A stretch of DNA of 64,000 nt from Verrucomicrobiia bacterium (GTDB taxonomy: Bacteria > Verrucomicrobiota > Verrucomicrobiia > Opitutales > Cerasicoccaceae), in contig JAUIHT010000004.1 in assembly GCA_030432235.1 (NCBI GenBank), positions 458,734 to 522,733 on the forward strand, read 5' to 3'. Below the pieces are notes generated by a model. The model had not been told where the DNA came from, searched no databases, and saw only the letters and a list, made by a program, of their open reading frames with translations. Positions 34,488 to 42,238 of this stretch are shown here, one piece after another (the first letter of the stretch is position 1; each line of letters starts with the position of its first letter). The translations under genes and the position numbers were made by a program.

Positions 34488-35576
34488 CTAAACGATAGGA
34501 GGTTGTGTCTTGGATTCTTCGTAACGCTCGGCGGCAACGGAGCCATCCGACCCGAACAGGTCCTTGAGGTAAACAGCGAGCTTTTCATTGGTGGGGCCGT
34601 AACCGTCGCCATAGATATACATTTCGAGAGCGGTGAGCATCTCGTAAGCGGTCTGGTAGCGCTGGTTTTTGTCCCGGTTGAGGGCTTTGTAGAGAATATC
34701 GTTGAGGCGGTCGTCGACACCGTCGCGCATGCGGCGAAAATCGGGCAGCTCGAGGTTGAGGATCTTGTCTCGGGTATCCTCGGGATCTTCGCCTTCGAAT
34801 ATATTATAGCCCAGCAGCAGCTCGGCCAGGAAGATGCCGCAGGGAAAGATGTCCGCGCGGTGGTCGGTGACTTCCTTACGGGCTTGCTCGGGGGACAGAT
34901 ACTCGTCCTTGCCCGCGATAACCTCACCCTCCTCGTTGTACATCAGGTCGAGCGCCTTGGCGATGCCGAAGTCGGTAATCTTCACGTCACCCTCGTAGGC
35001 GAGCATGACGTTCTTGGGGCCTACGTCACGGTGCACGATGCCGAGGGGGCGGCCATAGGTGTCACGCTTGGCATGCGCGTAGGCCAGACCGCGGCAGATG
35101 CGTGAGACGAGGAACACCGCCAAGTCGACGGGGACGTACTGGTTCGTCTCGATATGACGCGTAATAAACTCCTCGGTGTTGATGCCATTGACGTACTCCA
35201 TGACCATGAAGTACTGGTCCCCGAGAGAACCGAGGTGGTACGTCTGCACGATATTGGTATGGATCAGGTCGGCCACCAAACGCGCCTCCCCGATGAAATT
35301 ATTGCGAAACTCCTCGATGGCGGAGAATTCCTCTTTGATGAGCTTGATCGCAACCACCTTGCAAAACTCGTCCGTGCCGTGCTGGCGGCCCTCGTAAACC
35401 ACGCCCATGCCACCCTCGGCGATAAGCCGGGACAGTTCGTAATGAATCTCGTTGAAGAGGTGTTTCAAACGTTCCACAGTCGCGCCATATTCCCCGAAAC
35501 GGAGCCTGCTGGCAAGGGCATTTTCTGCAGTTAGCACGATTCTTGCTACGAGGTATTTGGGATGCAGGTTTGACAA
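34488..35576 (-). CDS. Hanks-type serine/threonine protein kinase
   Basis: A soluble kinase without a transmembrane segment. Gly-loop [19 protein letters not shown] (ATP Lys), GEARLVA (Glu), the catalytic loop [13 protein letters not shown] as ITDFGIAKA, and SPEQ are visible. The Lys usual after HRDx is Gly here (HRDVGPKN), a change from the canonical HRDLKPxN. The start is uncertain: TTG at 35576 gives 362 residues, while a GTG at 35477 gives about 329 and a more typical distance to the Gly-loop. It lies 18 bp upstream of rpoN, so the two may share a transcript. Confidence 0.88.
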   Translation of the reverse strand: MSNLHPKYLVARIVLTAENALASRLRFGEYGATVERLKHLFNEIHYELSRLIAEGGMGVVYEGRQHGTDEFCKVVAIKLIKEEFSAIEEFRNNFIGEARLVADLIHTNIVQTYHLGSLGDQYFMVMEYVNGINTEEFITRHIETNQYVPVDLAVFLVSRICRGLAYAHAKRDTYGRPLGIVHRDVGPKNVMLAYEGDVKITDFGIAKALDLMYNEEGEVIAGKDEYLSPEQARKEVTDHRADIFPCGIFLAELLLGYNIFEGEDPEDTRDKILNLELPDFRRMRDGVDDRLNDILYKALNRDKNQRYQTAYEMLTALEMYIYGDGYGPTNEKLAVYLKDLFGSDGSVAAERYEESKTQPPIV

Positions 35577-35606
35577 GCGGCACGACCGCCCGGAAATTGC
35601 CTACAT

Positions 35607-35924
35607 ATGATTACTTTGACCGATTCCGCCGCCGCGAAAATCCGCGCTCTGCAGGAAGAAATTGCCGATCCGGCCAAGCGCCTGCGCATCTTTATCGAGC
35701 CGGGCGGCTGCTCCGGCTTCGAGTACGGCATGTCCTTCGACGAGGCCAAGGAGGGCGATACCGAGCTCGAAGACAAGGGCGTGCCCTTTCTGATAGACCC
35801 TTCCAGCCTGGATTACCTGAAGGGCTCACAGGTCGATTTCGACGACGGCCTGCAGGGCAAAGGCTTTTCCATCAACAACCCGAACGCCACCAGCACCTGC
35901 GGCTGCGGGAAGAGCTTCAGCTAA
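35607..35924 (+). CDS. A-type Fe-S cluster carrier (ErpA/IscA-like)
   Basis: A 105-residue HesB-type protein. The three Cys ligands lie in PGGCSGFEYGM and STCGCGKSF, the typical CX(n)CGCG pattern. The family delivers Fe-S clusters to target enzymes. The DUF2721 gene follows 9 bp later. Its sequence cannot tell ErpA from IscA. No isc or suf genes are adjacent. Confidence 0.92.
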   Translation: MITLTDSAAAKIRALQEEIADPAKRLRIFIEPGGCSGFEYGMSFDEAKEGDTELEDKGVPFLIDPSSLDYLKGSQVDFDDGLQGKGFSINNPNATSTCGCGKSFS

Positions 35925-35933
35925 AGCACGTCT

Positions 35934-36395
35934 ATGAAGCTGGTTGAATTCAGTGCCATCCTGCAAGCGTCGGTCAGCCCGGCCATCATCATCTCCGCCT
36001 GCGGCCTGCTCATGCTGAGCATGACCAATCGCTACGGCCGCGCCATCGACCGCGCCCGGCTGCTGGTGCGCGAACGCGACAAGGCGGACGCTATTTTCGC
36101 CAAAAGCATCCAGGTGCAGTTGATGATCCTGAAGCAGCGGGTGCGCATCATTCGCTCGGCTATTCTCTTTGCCGCCCTATGCATCCTGCTGGTGGCCATT
36201 CAGGTACTGGTGCTTTTCGTAGGGGCCTTGATCAACCATCACTTCGGGTTTCTCGCCTCCATCCTCTTTGCCGCCTCGTTACTGTCGCTATGCATCTCCA
36301 TGGTGTATTTTATCAAGGATATCTTTCGCTCGCTGGAGGCCATGGAGGCCGACATTAACCGGCAAGAGCCGGGCGACACCAGCGCGGCCAGCTAG
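35934..36395 (+). CDS. DUF2721 membrane protein
   Basis: A 153-residue protein with hydrophobic helices at about 10-30, 76-100 and 102-127. The block SPAIIISACGLLMLSMTNRYGRA with its RxxxxDRxR follow-on (AIDRARLLVRER) is typical of DUF2721. Function unknown. Its stop TAG is formed by the first bases of the palindromic element at 36393-36556, which suggests the element inserted at the gene's end. Confidence 0.88.
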   Translation: MKLVEFSAILQASVSPAIIISACGLLMLSMTNRYGRAIDRARLLVRERDKADAIFAKSIQVQLMILKQRVRIIRSAILFAALCILLVAIQVLVLFVGALINHHFGFLASILFAASLLSLCISMVYFIKDIFRSLEAMEADINRQEPGDTSAAS

Positions 36396-36556
36396 GCCGT
36401 TTCTTCAAAATCAAGTGCGAGCACACGTCGTGATATTTTGAGCTAAAAATGAGGCTTTCGAACCGAGTAAATTCCAGAATTGTCGAGGTGAGGAAACGCA
36501 TTTTTAGCCAAAAGGATACAGTGTGCGAAGTCAGGGGGTTTTGAAGAAACGGCCTA
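36393..36556. mobile_element. MITE-like palindromic element with TA-flanked inverted ends
   Basis: TAGGCCGTTTCTTCAAAA (36393-36410) is repeated as an exact inverted copy (36539-36556). Inside, GCTAAAAATG (36442-36451) and CATTTTTAGC (36499-36508) are a second perfect pair, and the centre is a near palindrome (AATTCCAGAATT). The whole 164-bp unit folds back on itself and has no coding capacity. TA at both ends fits duplication of a TA target, as in IS630/mariner-type elements. It provides the DUF2721 stop codon and lies about 77 bp before gcvT. Confidence 0.7.
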
Positions 36557-36632
36557 AATTACCGGCCATTAGCGAGGCTGCTTTTCGCAGAATCGCATTG
36601 CGAGGTAGCCCATGCAGTGCAAAGTATATTGT

Positions 36633-37736
36633 ATGGCAGAATTGCTGAAAACCCCGCTCTACGATTTCCACCAAAAACACGGTGCGCGCCTCGTGCCCTT
36701 CGCCGGATACGAGATGCCGGTCCAGTACGCCGGCATCCTGCAAGAGCACCGCTCCGTCCGTGGGGCCGCCGGACTGTTTGATGTCAGCCACATGGGCGAA
36801 GCCCGCGTGACGGGCCCGCAGGCAGGCGCGTTTTTGGACTACCTCGCATGTAACGACGTATCTCAACTCGTACCCGGGCGCGCGGTCTATTCGCCTCTGT
36901 GCAACGAAGCCGGCGGCGTGGTCGACGACGTCATCATCTATTGCGTGGACAAGGACAACTTTCTGGTCGTGCTCAATGCCTCCAACGCCGCCAAGGACCT
37001 AGCTTGGCTAAAGCACTATGCGCGGGATTTCGACTGCGAAGTGGCCGACGAGTCCGACGACTGGGCTCTGCTCGCCCTGCAGGGGCCGAAGGCCTTCGCC
37101 GTGCTGGAAGAGGCGGGCTTCCGTGGTGACATCGAGCACCTGCGCCGCTTCTCCCTCATCAGTCTCAATGCCCGCACCGTGGATTTCGGCAAGGGCGAGC
37201 TTATCATCAGCCGCACCGGCTACACGGGCGAGGACGGCGTGGAAATCTTCTGCCGTCCCGGCGATGCCGAGCACATCGCGACCCGCCTGCTGGAAATTGG
37301 GGCAGGCGACGGGCTGGTCCCCGCCGGGCTGGGTGCGCGCGACAGCCTGCGCCTGGAGGCCGGTTATCCTCTCTACGGGCATGAAATCGAAGACGACATC
37401 AGCCCGCTTGAGGCGGGGCTGGGCTGGACCGTCAAACTGCAAACGCCCACCGACTTCATAGGCAAGGCCATGCTGAAAGCCCAAAAACAGGACGGGCCAC
37501 CACGCCGCCTGATTCATTTCATCGTGGAAGACCGCCGCATCGCCCGCCCGGGCACCCCCGTCCTCGATGGCGATTTCGAGGCTGGCACGGTCGTATCCGG
37601 GGCGCAGTCACCCATTCTGGAAAAGCCCATCGGCAGCGCCCTGGTCAAAAGCAACACGCCTTCGGAGAATTTGACGGTGGACATCCGCGGCAACCGTCTG
37701 CCCATCACGGTCAAGAAGCCGCCGCTGCACCAGTAG
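36633..37736 (+). CDS. gcvT: Glycine cleavage system T protein
   Basis: Aminomethyltransferase, 367 residues, that transfers the methylene of glycine to tetrahydrofolate. Seen: TPLYDFHQKHGARLVPFAGY, AGLFDVSHMGE, the folate-binding RTGYTGEDGVEIFC and LGARDSLRLEAGYPLYGHEI. ATG at 36633 (MAELLKTPLYDFH) is the family start; 36612 would add 7 residues. gcvH and gcvP are not next to it. Its 3' end overlaps the O-antigen ligase gene by 26 bp, convergent. Confidence 0.95.
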   Translation: MAELLKTPLYDFHQKHGARLVPFAGYEMPVQYAGILQEHRSVRGAAGLFDVSHMGEARVTGPQAGAFLDYLACNDVSQLVPGRAVYSPLCNEAGGVVDDVIIYCVDKDNFLVVLNASNAAKDLAWLKHYARDFDCEVADESDDWALLALQGPKAFAVLEEAGFRGDIEHLRRFSLISLNARTVDFGKGELIISRTGYTGEDGVEIFCRPGDAEHIATRLLEIGAGDGLVPAGLGARDSLRLEAGYPLYGHEIEDDISPLEAGLGWTVKLQTPTDFIGKAMLKAQKQDGPPRRLIHFIVEDRRIARPGTPVLDGDFEAGTVVSGAQSPILEKPIGSALVKSNTPSENLTVDIRGNRLPITVKKPPLHQ

Positions 37737-39186
37737 TAGAAGCCTCGGTTTCTTCGGCGGGCTCATCCAAGTCAACTTGGGACAGCCCCAAGAGCAGCCA
37801 GAAGGGCACCGCGCCCATCGGCCCCTCCAGAACGACTTGGAACAGCGCGCTGGCCAGCACGGTCCAGCACATGATTTGCAGCAGCAGAGGCTCCGGCAAA
37901 GACGGCCCAGCCCGTGCACGTCCTAACCAGTGGCAAGTCTGCCCGGCCATGAGTACCAGAACGACGAGAAACAGCACCAGGCCGAGTACCCCGGTGCGCG
38001 CAAAGAGAGTCAGCAGGTAATTGTGGGGACTGCGCGCAGTGAAAGCCTCCCGGTCGCTCCCCGGATAGTACTCCTGCACGAAAGGCGCCGCCAGGTCGTA
38101 CCCGAAGCCCAACCCGAAGAGCGGCGCTTCGTCCAGGGTTTTCCCCGCTAGTGTCTGCCACCAGACCAGCCGGAAGCGATTGTTCGCACCGGTGTCATGG
38201 CTGCTTTGTCCACGGTATTCACGCGTTCCTGAGACGTCCACCAGGGAAGCGACGTGCTCGTAAAAGCCGTACAGGCGCGTCTCCCGCAGAGGCGTCCCGG
38301 CAATACTGTAATAAAGCAAAAGAGCCACCACGGCAGCCGTGCCCGCGCCGATCAGCATGGCCACGAAGCCGCGATCCCGCGCCAGCAGCAGGAGGACCAC
38401 CCCGACGCCGAGACCCAGCATGGCCGCGCGGGAGAGCGTCAGGAAAATCATGGCCAGGCAAGCCAGCGCCAGCAGGAGCCGCCACATCCCGCCACGCCTT
38501 CGGTAAAAGCCGTAAAAGAAGACCGCTCCGGCCCCACCGTAAATGCCCGCGAGGTCGTCCTTGAAATAAATCAACGGCATCCCGCGAAAAGTCAGCGTGT
38601 AGGTGAAGAAGTGCTCGAAGGTCAGAAATAGCGGGTACACCACGACCATCAAGCCGAGCCCCAGACCGAAGCCCCCCAGCAACAGGCTCCGCGAAGGCGC
38701 ATGCCGCCCCAGACTAAAGGCGATAAAGAAAAACAGCGCGTAGAACACCGCCGCATAGTCCCGCAAAGCCATCAGGCCCCACTGCGGCAAGTCCAGCAGC
38801 AGGTGCACTCCCGCCGCGCCGATCCACACCAACAGGGCGATAGCCAACGGTGTCAGAGGAAAAGGCAGGCGTTGCTTCAGGGCAGTGCGCAACGTCACCA
38901 TCCCGAGGCTCAGGCCCAGGCCAATCTCCGCGAAGAACAACGGCAGACCGCCCAGAGGACTCAACTGGGCAAAACCGCGATTGGCCGCGAAGTACCCGAC
39001 CACCAACAGAGAAACACAGGCCGACTCCACCTGCACACCTCGCCAGACGCAAAAGAGCAGGAAGCCAGTCAGCAGCAGCAAAGCCACGGGCAGCAGAACG
39101 CCTCCCTCTCCAGCAATGCGCCCCAGAAAGACCGCCGCCACGCAGCCCAGCAGTATCAGGGCTCCACGCATGTAAAGCAGGTTCAT
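37711..39186 (-). CDS. O-antigen ligase / Wzy-type membrane protein
   Basis: A 491-residue protein with about 12 hydrophobic helices and the large periplasmic loop of the Wzy_C family, including NNRFRLVWWQTLAGKTLDEA and FTARSPHNYLLTLFARTGVL, whose Arg/His residues are conserved in ligases. WaaL attaches O-antigen to lipid A-core; Wzy polymerases look similar, so substrate is open. It overlaps the glycosyltransferase gene by 4 bp (ATGA), indicating an operon for surface polysaccharide. Confidence 0.85.
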   Translation of the reverse strand: MNLLYMRGALILLGCVAAVFLGRIAGEGGVLLPVALLLLTGFLLFCVWRGVQVESACVSLLVVGYFAANRGFAQLSPLGGLPLFFAEIGLGLSLGMVTLRTALKQRLPFPLTPLAIALLVWIGAAGVHLLLDLPQWGLMALRDYAAVFYALFFFIAFSLGRHAPSRSLLLGGFGLGLGLMVVVYPLFLTFEHFFTYTLTFRGMPLIYFKDDLAGIYGGAGAVFFYGFYRRRGGMWRLLLALACLAMIFLTLSRAAMLGLGVGVVLLLLARDRGFVAMLIGAGTAAVVALLLYYSIAGTPLRETRLYGFYEHVASLVDVSGTREYRGQSSHDTGANNRFRLVWWQTLAGKTLDEAPLFGLGFGYDLAAPFVQEYYPGSDREAFTARSPHNYLLTLFARTGVLGLVLFLVVLVLMAGQTCHWLGRARAGPSLPEPLLLQIMCWTVLASALFQVVLEGPMGAVPFWLLLGLSQVDLDEPAEETEASTTGAAAAS

Positions 39187-40349
39187 AGCTCCGCGAAAAT
39201 CAAATCAATGGCTTGGTGATAGGCCTTTTCCGTGAATTTGGCGAGAAAACGCTCCCGCCCCGCTTGTCCGTACTGTTCACACCGGGCCGAATCGTCCAGC
39301 AGCGCCGCCAAAGCCGTCGCCAGTGCCTCGGCATCGTGCGGTTCTACCAGCAGGCCCGTCTCATTATCCGCAACCAGCTCGGGGATGCCCCGCCAGCGCG
39401 TCGCCACCACCGGCAATCCTGCCGCCATGGCTTCGATGATGGAAACCGGCAATAGCTCCTCGGCGTAGTGACTGGGCAGGCAAAAGATATCCGCTTCTCG
39501 CAAATGCTTCAGCTTGTCCTCTCCACCCAGCTCCCCCGCCAATTCAACGTGCGGTTCCAGTCCCAAGCCAGCGATCTTCTCGCGGAGAGCATTCTCATAA
39601 CCGGCTGATTCCGCCGGGCCTGCCAACACCAGGCGATAGTGCCGGCCTGCCTTCTGTAAGCGCGCGGTGGCCTCGACGAGCCTATCCACGCCTTTGCCCT
39701 CACATAGTCGGCCCAGAAACAGAATCCGGGGCTCGGCGGAGTTTTTCCGCTTGGGCGGAGCGGCGGAAAAGGAGTCCGGAATGCCGTTAGTCACCACACG
39801 CGTACGTCTTGCCTGTAGCAAAGGCCCGGGGTCTGGAGACGCCTCGGCCACGCGGATAACATAGTCGGGCCGAGCACAAGCGAGCCTGAGCAGGCTTCGC
39901 AACGGCCTCGGTAAGCGAGACAAGCCTTCCTCAAAGCCCGCAGCGTGAAAATGCAGGACGGTCCGGGAAAAGAGCCAGCGTACCGCCCACAAGTAGATCA
40001 GGTCACGCAGCAAACCGATACGCGCACTCCCCCCGGGATGATAGTACAAGCCAACAGGCCGATAGCGCAGAGCCAGCGCGTAGGTACGCACCACCAACCC
40101 CGCAAGGTGGAGCAGCTTATGCCAACGAAACAGCCCAACCTCCGAGGTGGTGGCGGAATACGCCATGCGCAACGGCACCACCCGCGCGTGCTCATAGCCC
40201 CCAGCCATCAGGCTGGCTATCATGACGGACTGCCCGTGGACCGGCGGCGGCGTCTGCCCCACTACCAGAATCCTGGGCGCCGAACCGTCTGCCTGGGCTG
40301 GGGTGCTTTCCACGGGTTGCGATGCTGCCCCTTGCTCGAAAAAGGGCAA
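39183..40349 (-). CDS. Glycosyltransferase family 4
   Basis: 388 residues with a GT-B fold. The N-terminal domain begins RILVVGQTPPPVHGQSVMIA; the C-terminal GT4 domain has PRILFLGRLCEGKGVDRLVE and the EX7E block SIIEAMAAGLPVVATRWRGI, then GLLVEPHDAEALA. It transfers a sugar to a lipid-linked or polysaccharide acceptor. The start is TTG at 40349; an ATG just upstream is out of frame. It is the first gene of the pair with the O-antigen ligase. Confidence 0.9.
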   Translation of the reverse strand: MPFFEQGAASQPVESTPAQADGSAPRILVVGQTPPPVHGQSVMIASLMAGGYEHARVVPLRMAYSATTSEVGLFRWHKLLHLAGLVVRTYALALRYRPVGLYYHPGGSARIGLLRDLIYLWAVRWLFSRTVLHFHAAGFEEGLSRLPRPLRSLLRLACARPDYVIRVAEASPDPGPLLQARRTRVVTNGIPDSFSAAPPKRKNSAEPRILFLGRLCEGKGVDRLVEATARLQKAGRHYRLVLAGPAESAGYENALREKIAGLGLEPHVELAGELGGEDKLKHLREADIFCLPSHYAEELLPVSIIEAMAAGLPVVATRWRGIPELVADNETGLLVEPHDAEALATALAALLDDSARCEQYGQAGRERFLAKFTEKAYHQAIDLIFAEL

Positions 40350-40396
40350 ATCCGCATTTTAATTTGACATCAAGGCATTTTCCGCTAGGTTGGTGT

Positions 40397-41101
40397 ATGA
40401 TTCAAATTCGCAAATCCGACGAGCGTGGCCATGCCAACCATGGCTGGCTGGACTCCTACCACAGCTTTTCCTTCGGTCATTACTACGACCCGGAGCATAT
40501 GAACTGGCGCTACCTGCGCGTCCTGAACGAAGACCGCATCGCGGCAGGCGCGGGCTTTCCCACTCATCCCCATGACAACATGGAGATATTCTCCTACGTC
40601 ACCGAGGGCGCACTGGAGCACAAGGACAGCTTGGGCAACACCGCACGGGTGCATCCGGGACGCGCTCAGTTGATGCGGGCAGGCACAGGCATCACGCACT
40701 CTGAATACAATCCTTCCGAGGAAGACCCGACCCACCTTTTTCAGGTATGGATTCTGCCCGCGAAGCGAAATCAGCCACCGCGCTACCAAGAGCTCGACTT
40801 TAGCCCGGACGAGCTGGACGGCCGCCTGAAGCTGCTGGCTGCCCCTGGCAGTAATTCGGACGCCATGGATATCGACCAGGATGTCCGTATTTATGCGGGT
40901 CGGCTGGGAGCGGGTGAGAAGGTGAGCCTGCCCCGCGGTGAGTACGGCTGGCTGCAGGTGCTCAGCGGGCAGGTGCGCCTCAATGAGCATCCACTGGATG
41001 CCGGTGACGCAGCCGGGGTGGAAAACGAGAGCGATCTGACACTGGAAGGCGTCAAATCCGCTGAGGTCCTGTGGTTTTCCATGGATCACCAGCCAAGGTA
41101 A
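40397..41101 (+). CDS. Pirin family protein (YhhW-like)
   Basis: A 234-residue bicupin. The N-terminus IRKSDERGHANHGWLDSYHS and HPHDNMEIFSYVTEGALEHK carry the metal-binding His/Glu set (HxH...E), and MRAGTGITHSEYNPS holds the next His. The family includes quercetinase YhhW. The second cupin domain is less conserved, as usual. It is divergent from the glycosyltransferase gene 47 bp away. Confidence 0.92.
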   Translation: MIQIRKSDERGHANHGWLDSYHSFSFGHYYDPEHMNWRYLRVLNEDRIAAGAGFPTHPHDNMEIFSYVTEGALEHKDSLGNTARVHPGRAQLMRAGTGITHSEYNPSEEDPTHLFQVWILPAKRNQPPRYQELDFSPDELDGRLKLLAAPGSNSDAMDIDQDVRIYAGRLGAGEKVSLPRGEYGWLQVLSGQVRLNEHPLDAGDAAGVENESDLTLEGVKSAEVLWFSMDHQPR

Positions 41102-41151
41102 TCGCACTGATGTGCTTTACCTCGCGGGAATTAGGCTTTTAGTCATGCCTT

Positions 41152-42180
41152 ATGGGTAAAAAAGCGGTCTTGTTGCTCAACCTCGGTTCCCCCGCCTCGA
41201 CGGAAACTGCGGATGTGCGCGATTACCTGAAGGAGTTTCTGCTGGACGAGCGCGTCATCGACTCCCCCGCTCCAGTCCGAAACTTCGTGGTCCGCGGGCT
41301 GATTTTGCCCCGGCGGCCGGCGCAATCCGCCGAGGCGTACGCCAAGGTCTGGACCCCCGAAGGCTCGCCGCTGATTGTCACCAGTCAACAGCTGCAGGAG
41401 GGCGTGCAGGCCGCCAGTGACATCCCGGTGCTGCTGGCCATGCGCTACGGGGAGCCATCCATCGCCACTGCCGTGGCCGAGATTAAGCAGAAGGGTATCG
41501 AAGAGCTGTTCATCGTACCCCTCTACCCGCACTACGCCATGAGCAGCTATGAGACCGTCGTCGTGAAAGTCACCGACGAGTTGGCGCAGCAGGGCGTCAA
41601 GTTGCGCTACGCCATGATGCAGCCGTTTTATCGCGATGACGACTATATCGAAGCTATGGTGGAGAACGCGCAGCCCTGGCTGGATAAGCCTCACGACCAT
41701 GTGCTGTTCTCCTTTCACGGCATCCCGGAGCGCCACCTGCGCAAAAGTGACCCCAGCCACGCCCACTGCCTGAGCCGGCCCGATTGCTGCGATATCGCCC
41801 ACCCCTGCCAGGCAACCTGCTACCGGCACCAGTGCCTGGAGACCGTCAAGGCTTTCACCGCCAAAGCCGGCCTGGAGGAAGGCCGGTACGGTGTCTCCTT
41901 TCAGTCGCGGCTGGGACGCGACCCCTGGCTGAAGCCCTACACCGATTTCGTTCTCAAGGAGCTCCCCGAGCGTGGCATCAAGCGCTTGCTCGTTATCTGT
42001 CCGGCTTTCGTCTCGGATTGCCTGGAGACGCTTGAGGAAATCGCCATGACCGGAAAAAAAGACTTTCTGGAAGCAGGCGGGGAGTGGTTTGAACAAATCC
42101 CCTGCATGAATACCCATCCCGCCTGGGTCCGCGTGCTGGTATCCCGCATCCAGGCCTGGCAAGCCTCGTCAAAGGCATAA
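41152..42180 (+). CDS. hemH: Ferrochelatase
   Basis: Inserts iron into protoporphyrin IX, last step of heme synthesis. 342 residues, with LLLNLGSPAS at the start, LYPHYAMSSYETV, the catalytic His in VLFSFHGIPERH, and SFQSRLGRDPWL followed by ICPAFVSDCLETLEEI holding the catalytic Glu. A Cys-rich middle insert (HCLSRPDCCDIAHPCQATCY) might bind metal or an Fe-S cluster. No other heme gene is adjacent. Confidence 0.95.
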   Translation: MGKKAVLLLNLGSPASTETADVRDYLKEFLLDERVIDSPAPVRNFVVRGLILPRRPAQSAEAYAKVWTPEGSPLIVTSQQLQEGVQAASDIPVLLAMRYGEPSIATAVAEIKQKGIEELFIVPLYPHYAMSSYETVVVKVTDELAQQGVKLRYAMMQPFYRDDDYIEAMVENAQPWLDKPHDHVLFSFHGIPERHLRKSDPSHAHCLSRPDCCDIAHPCQATCYRHQCLETVKAFTAKAGLEEGRYGVSFQSRLGRDPWLKPYTDFVLKELPERGIKRLLVICPAFVSDCLETLEEIAMTGKKDFLEAGGEWFEQIPCMNTHPAWVRVLVSRIQAWQASSKA

Positions 42181-42184
42181 AAAA

Positions 42185-42212
42185 AAGCGCTTTGCCAGGA
42201 AGCAAAGCGCTT
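42185..42212 (-). terminator. Intrinsic terminator of the EPS operon
   Basis: AAGCGCTTTGC (42185-42195) and GCAAAGCGCTT (42202-42212) form an 11-bp stem with a 6-base loop. On the minus strand it is followed by seven T, which ends the wzc transcript. hemH ends 5 bp before the stem. Confidence 0.82.
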
Positions 42213-42238
42213 GGAAAGTTGTCGTTGGCCTTCGGTGA

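Noticed and set aside
36393..36556. CRISPR or tRNA-like element
   Set aside because: The inverted repeats occur once each with no direct repeat array, and no cloverleaf can be drawn.
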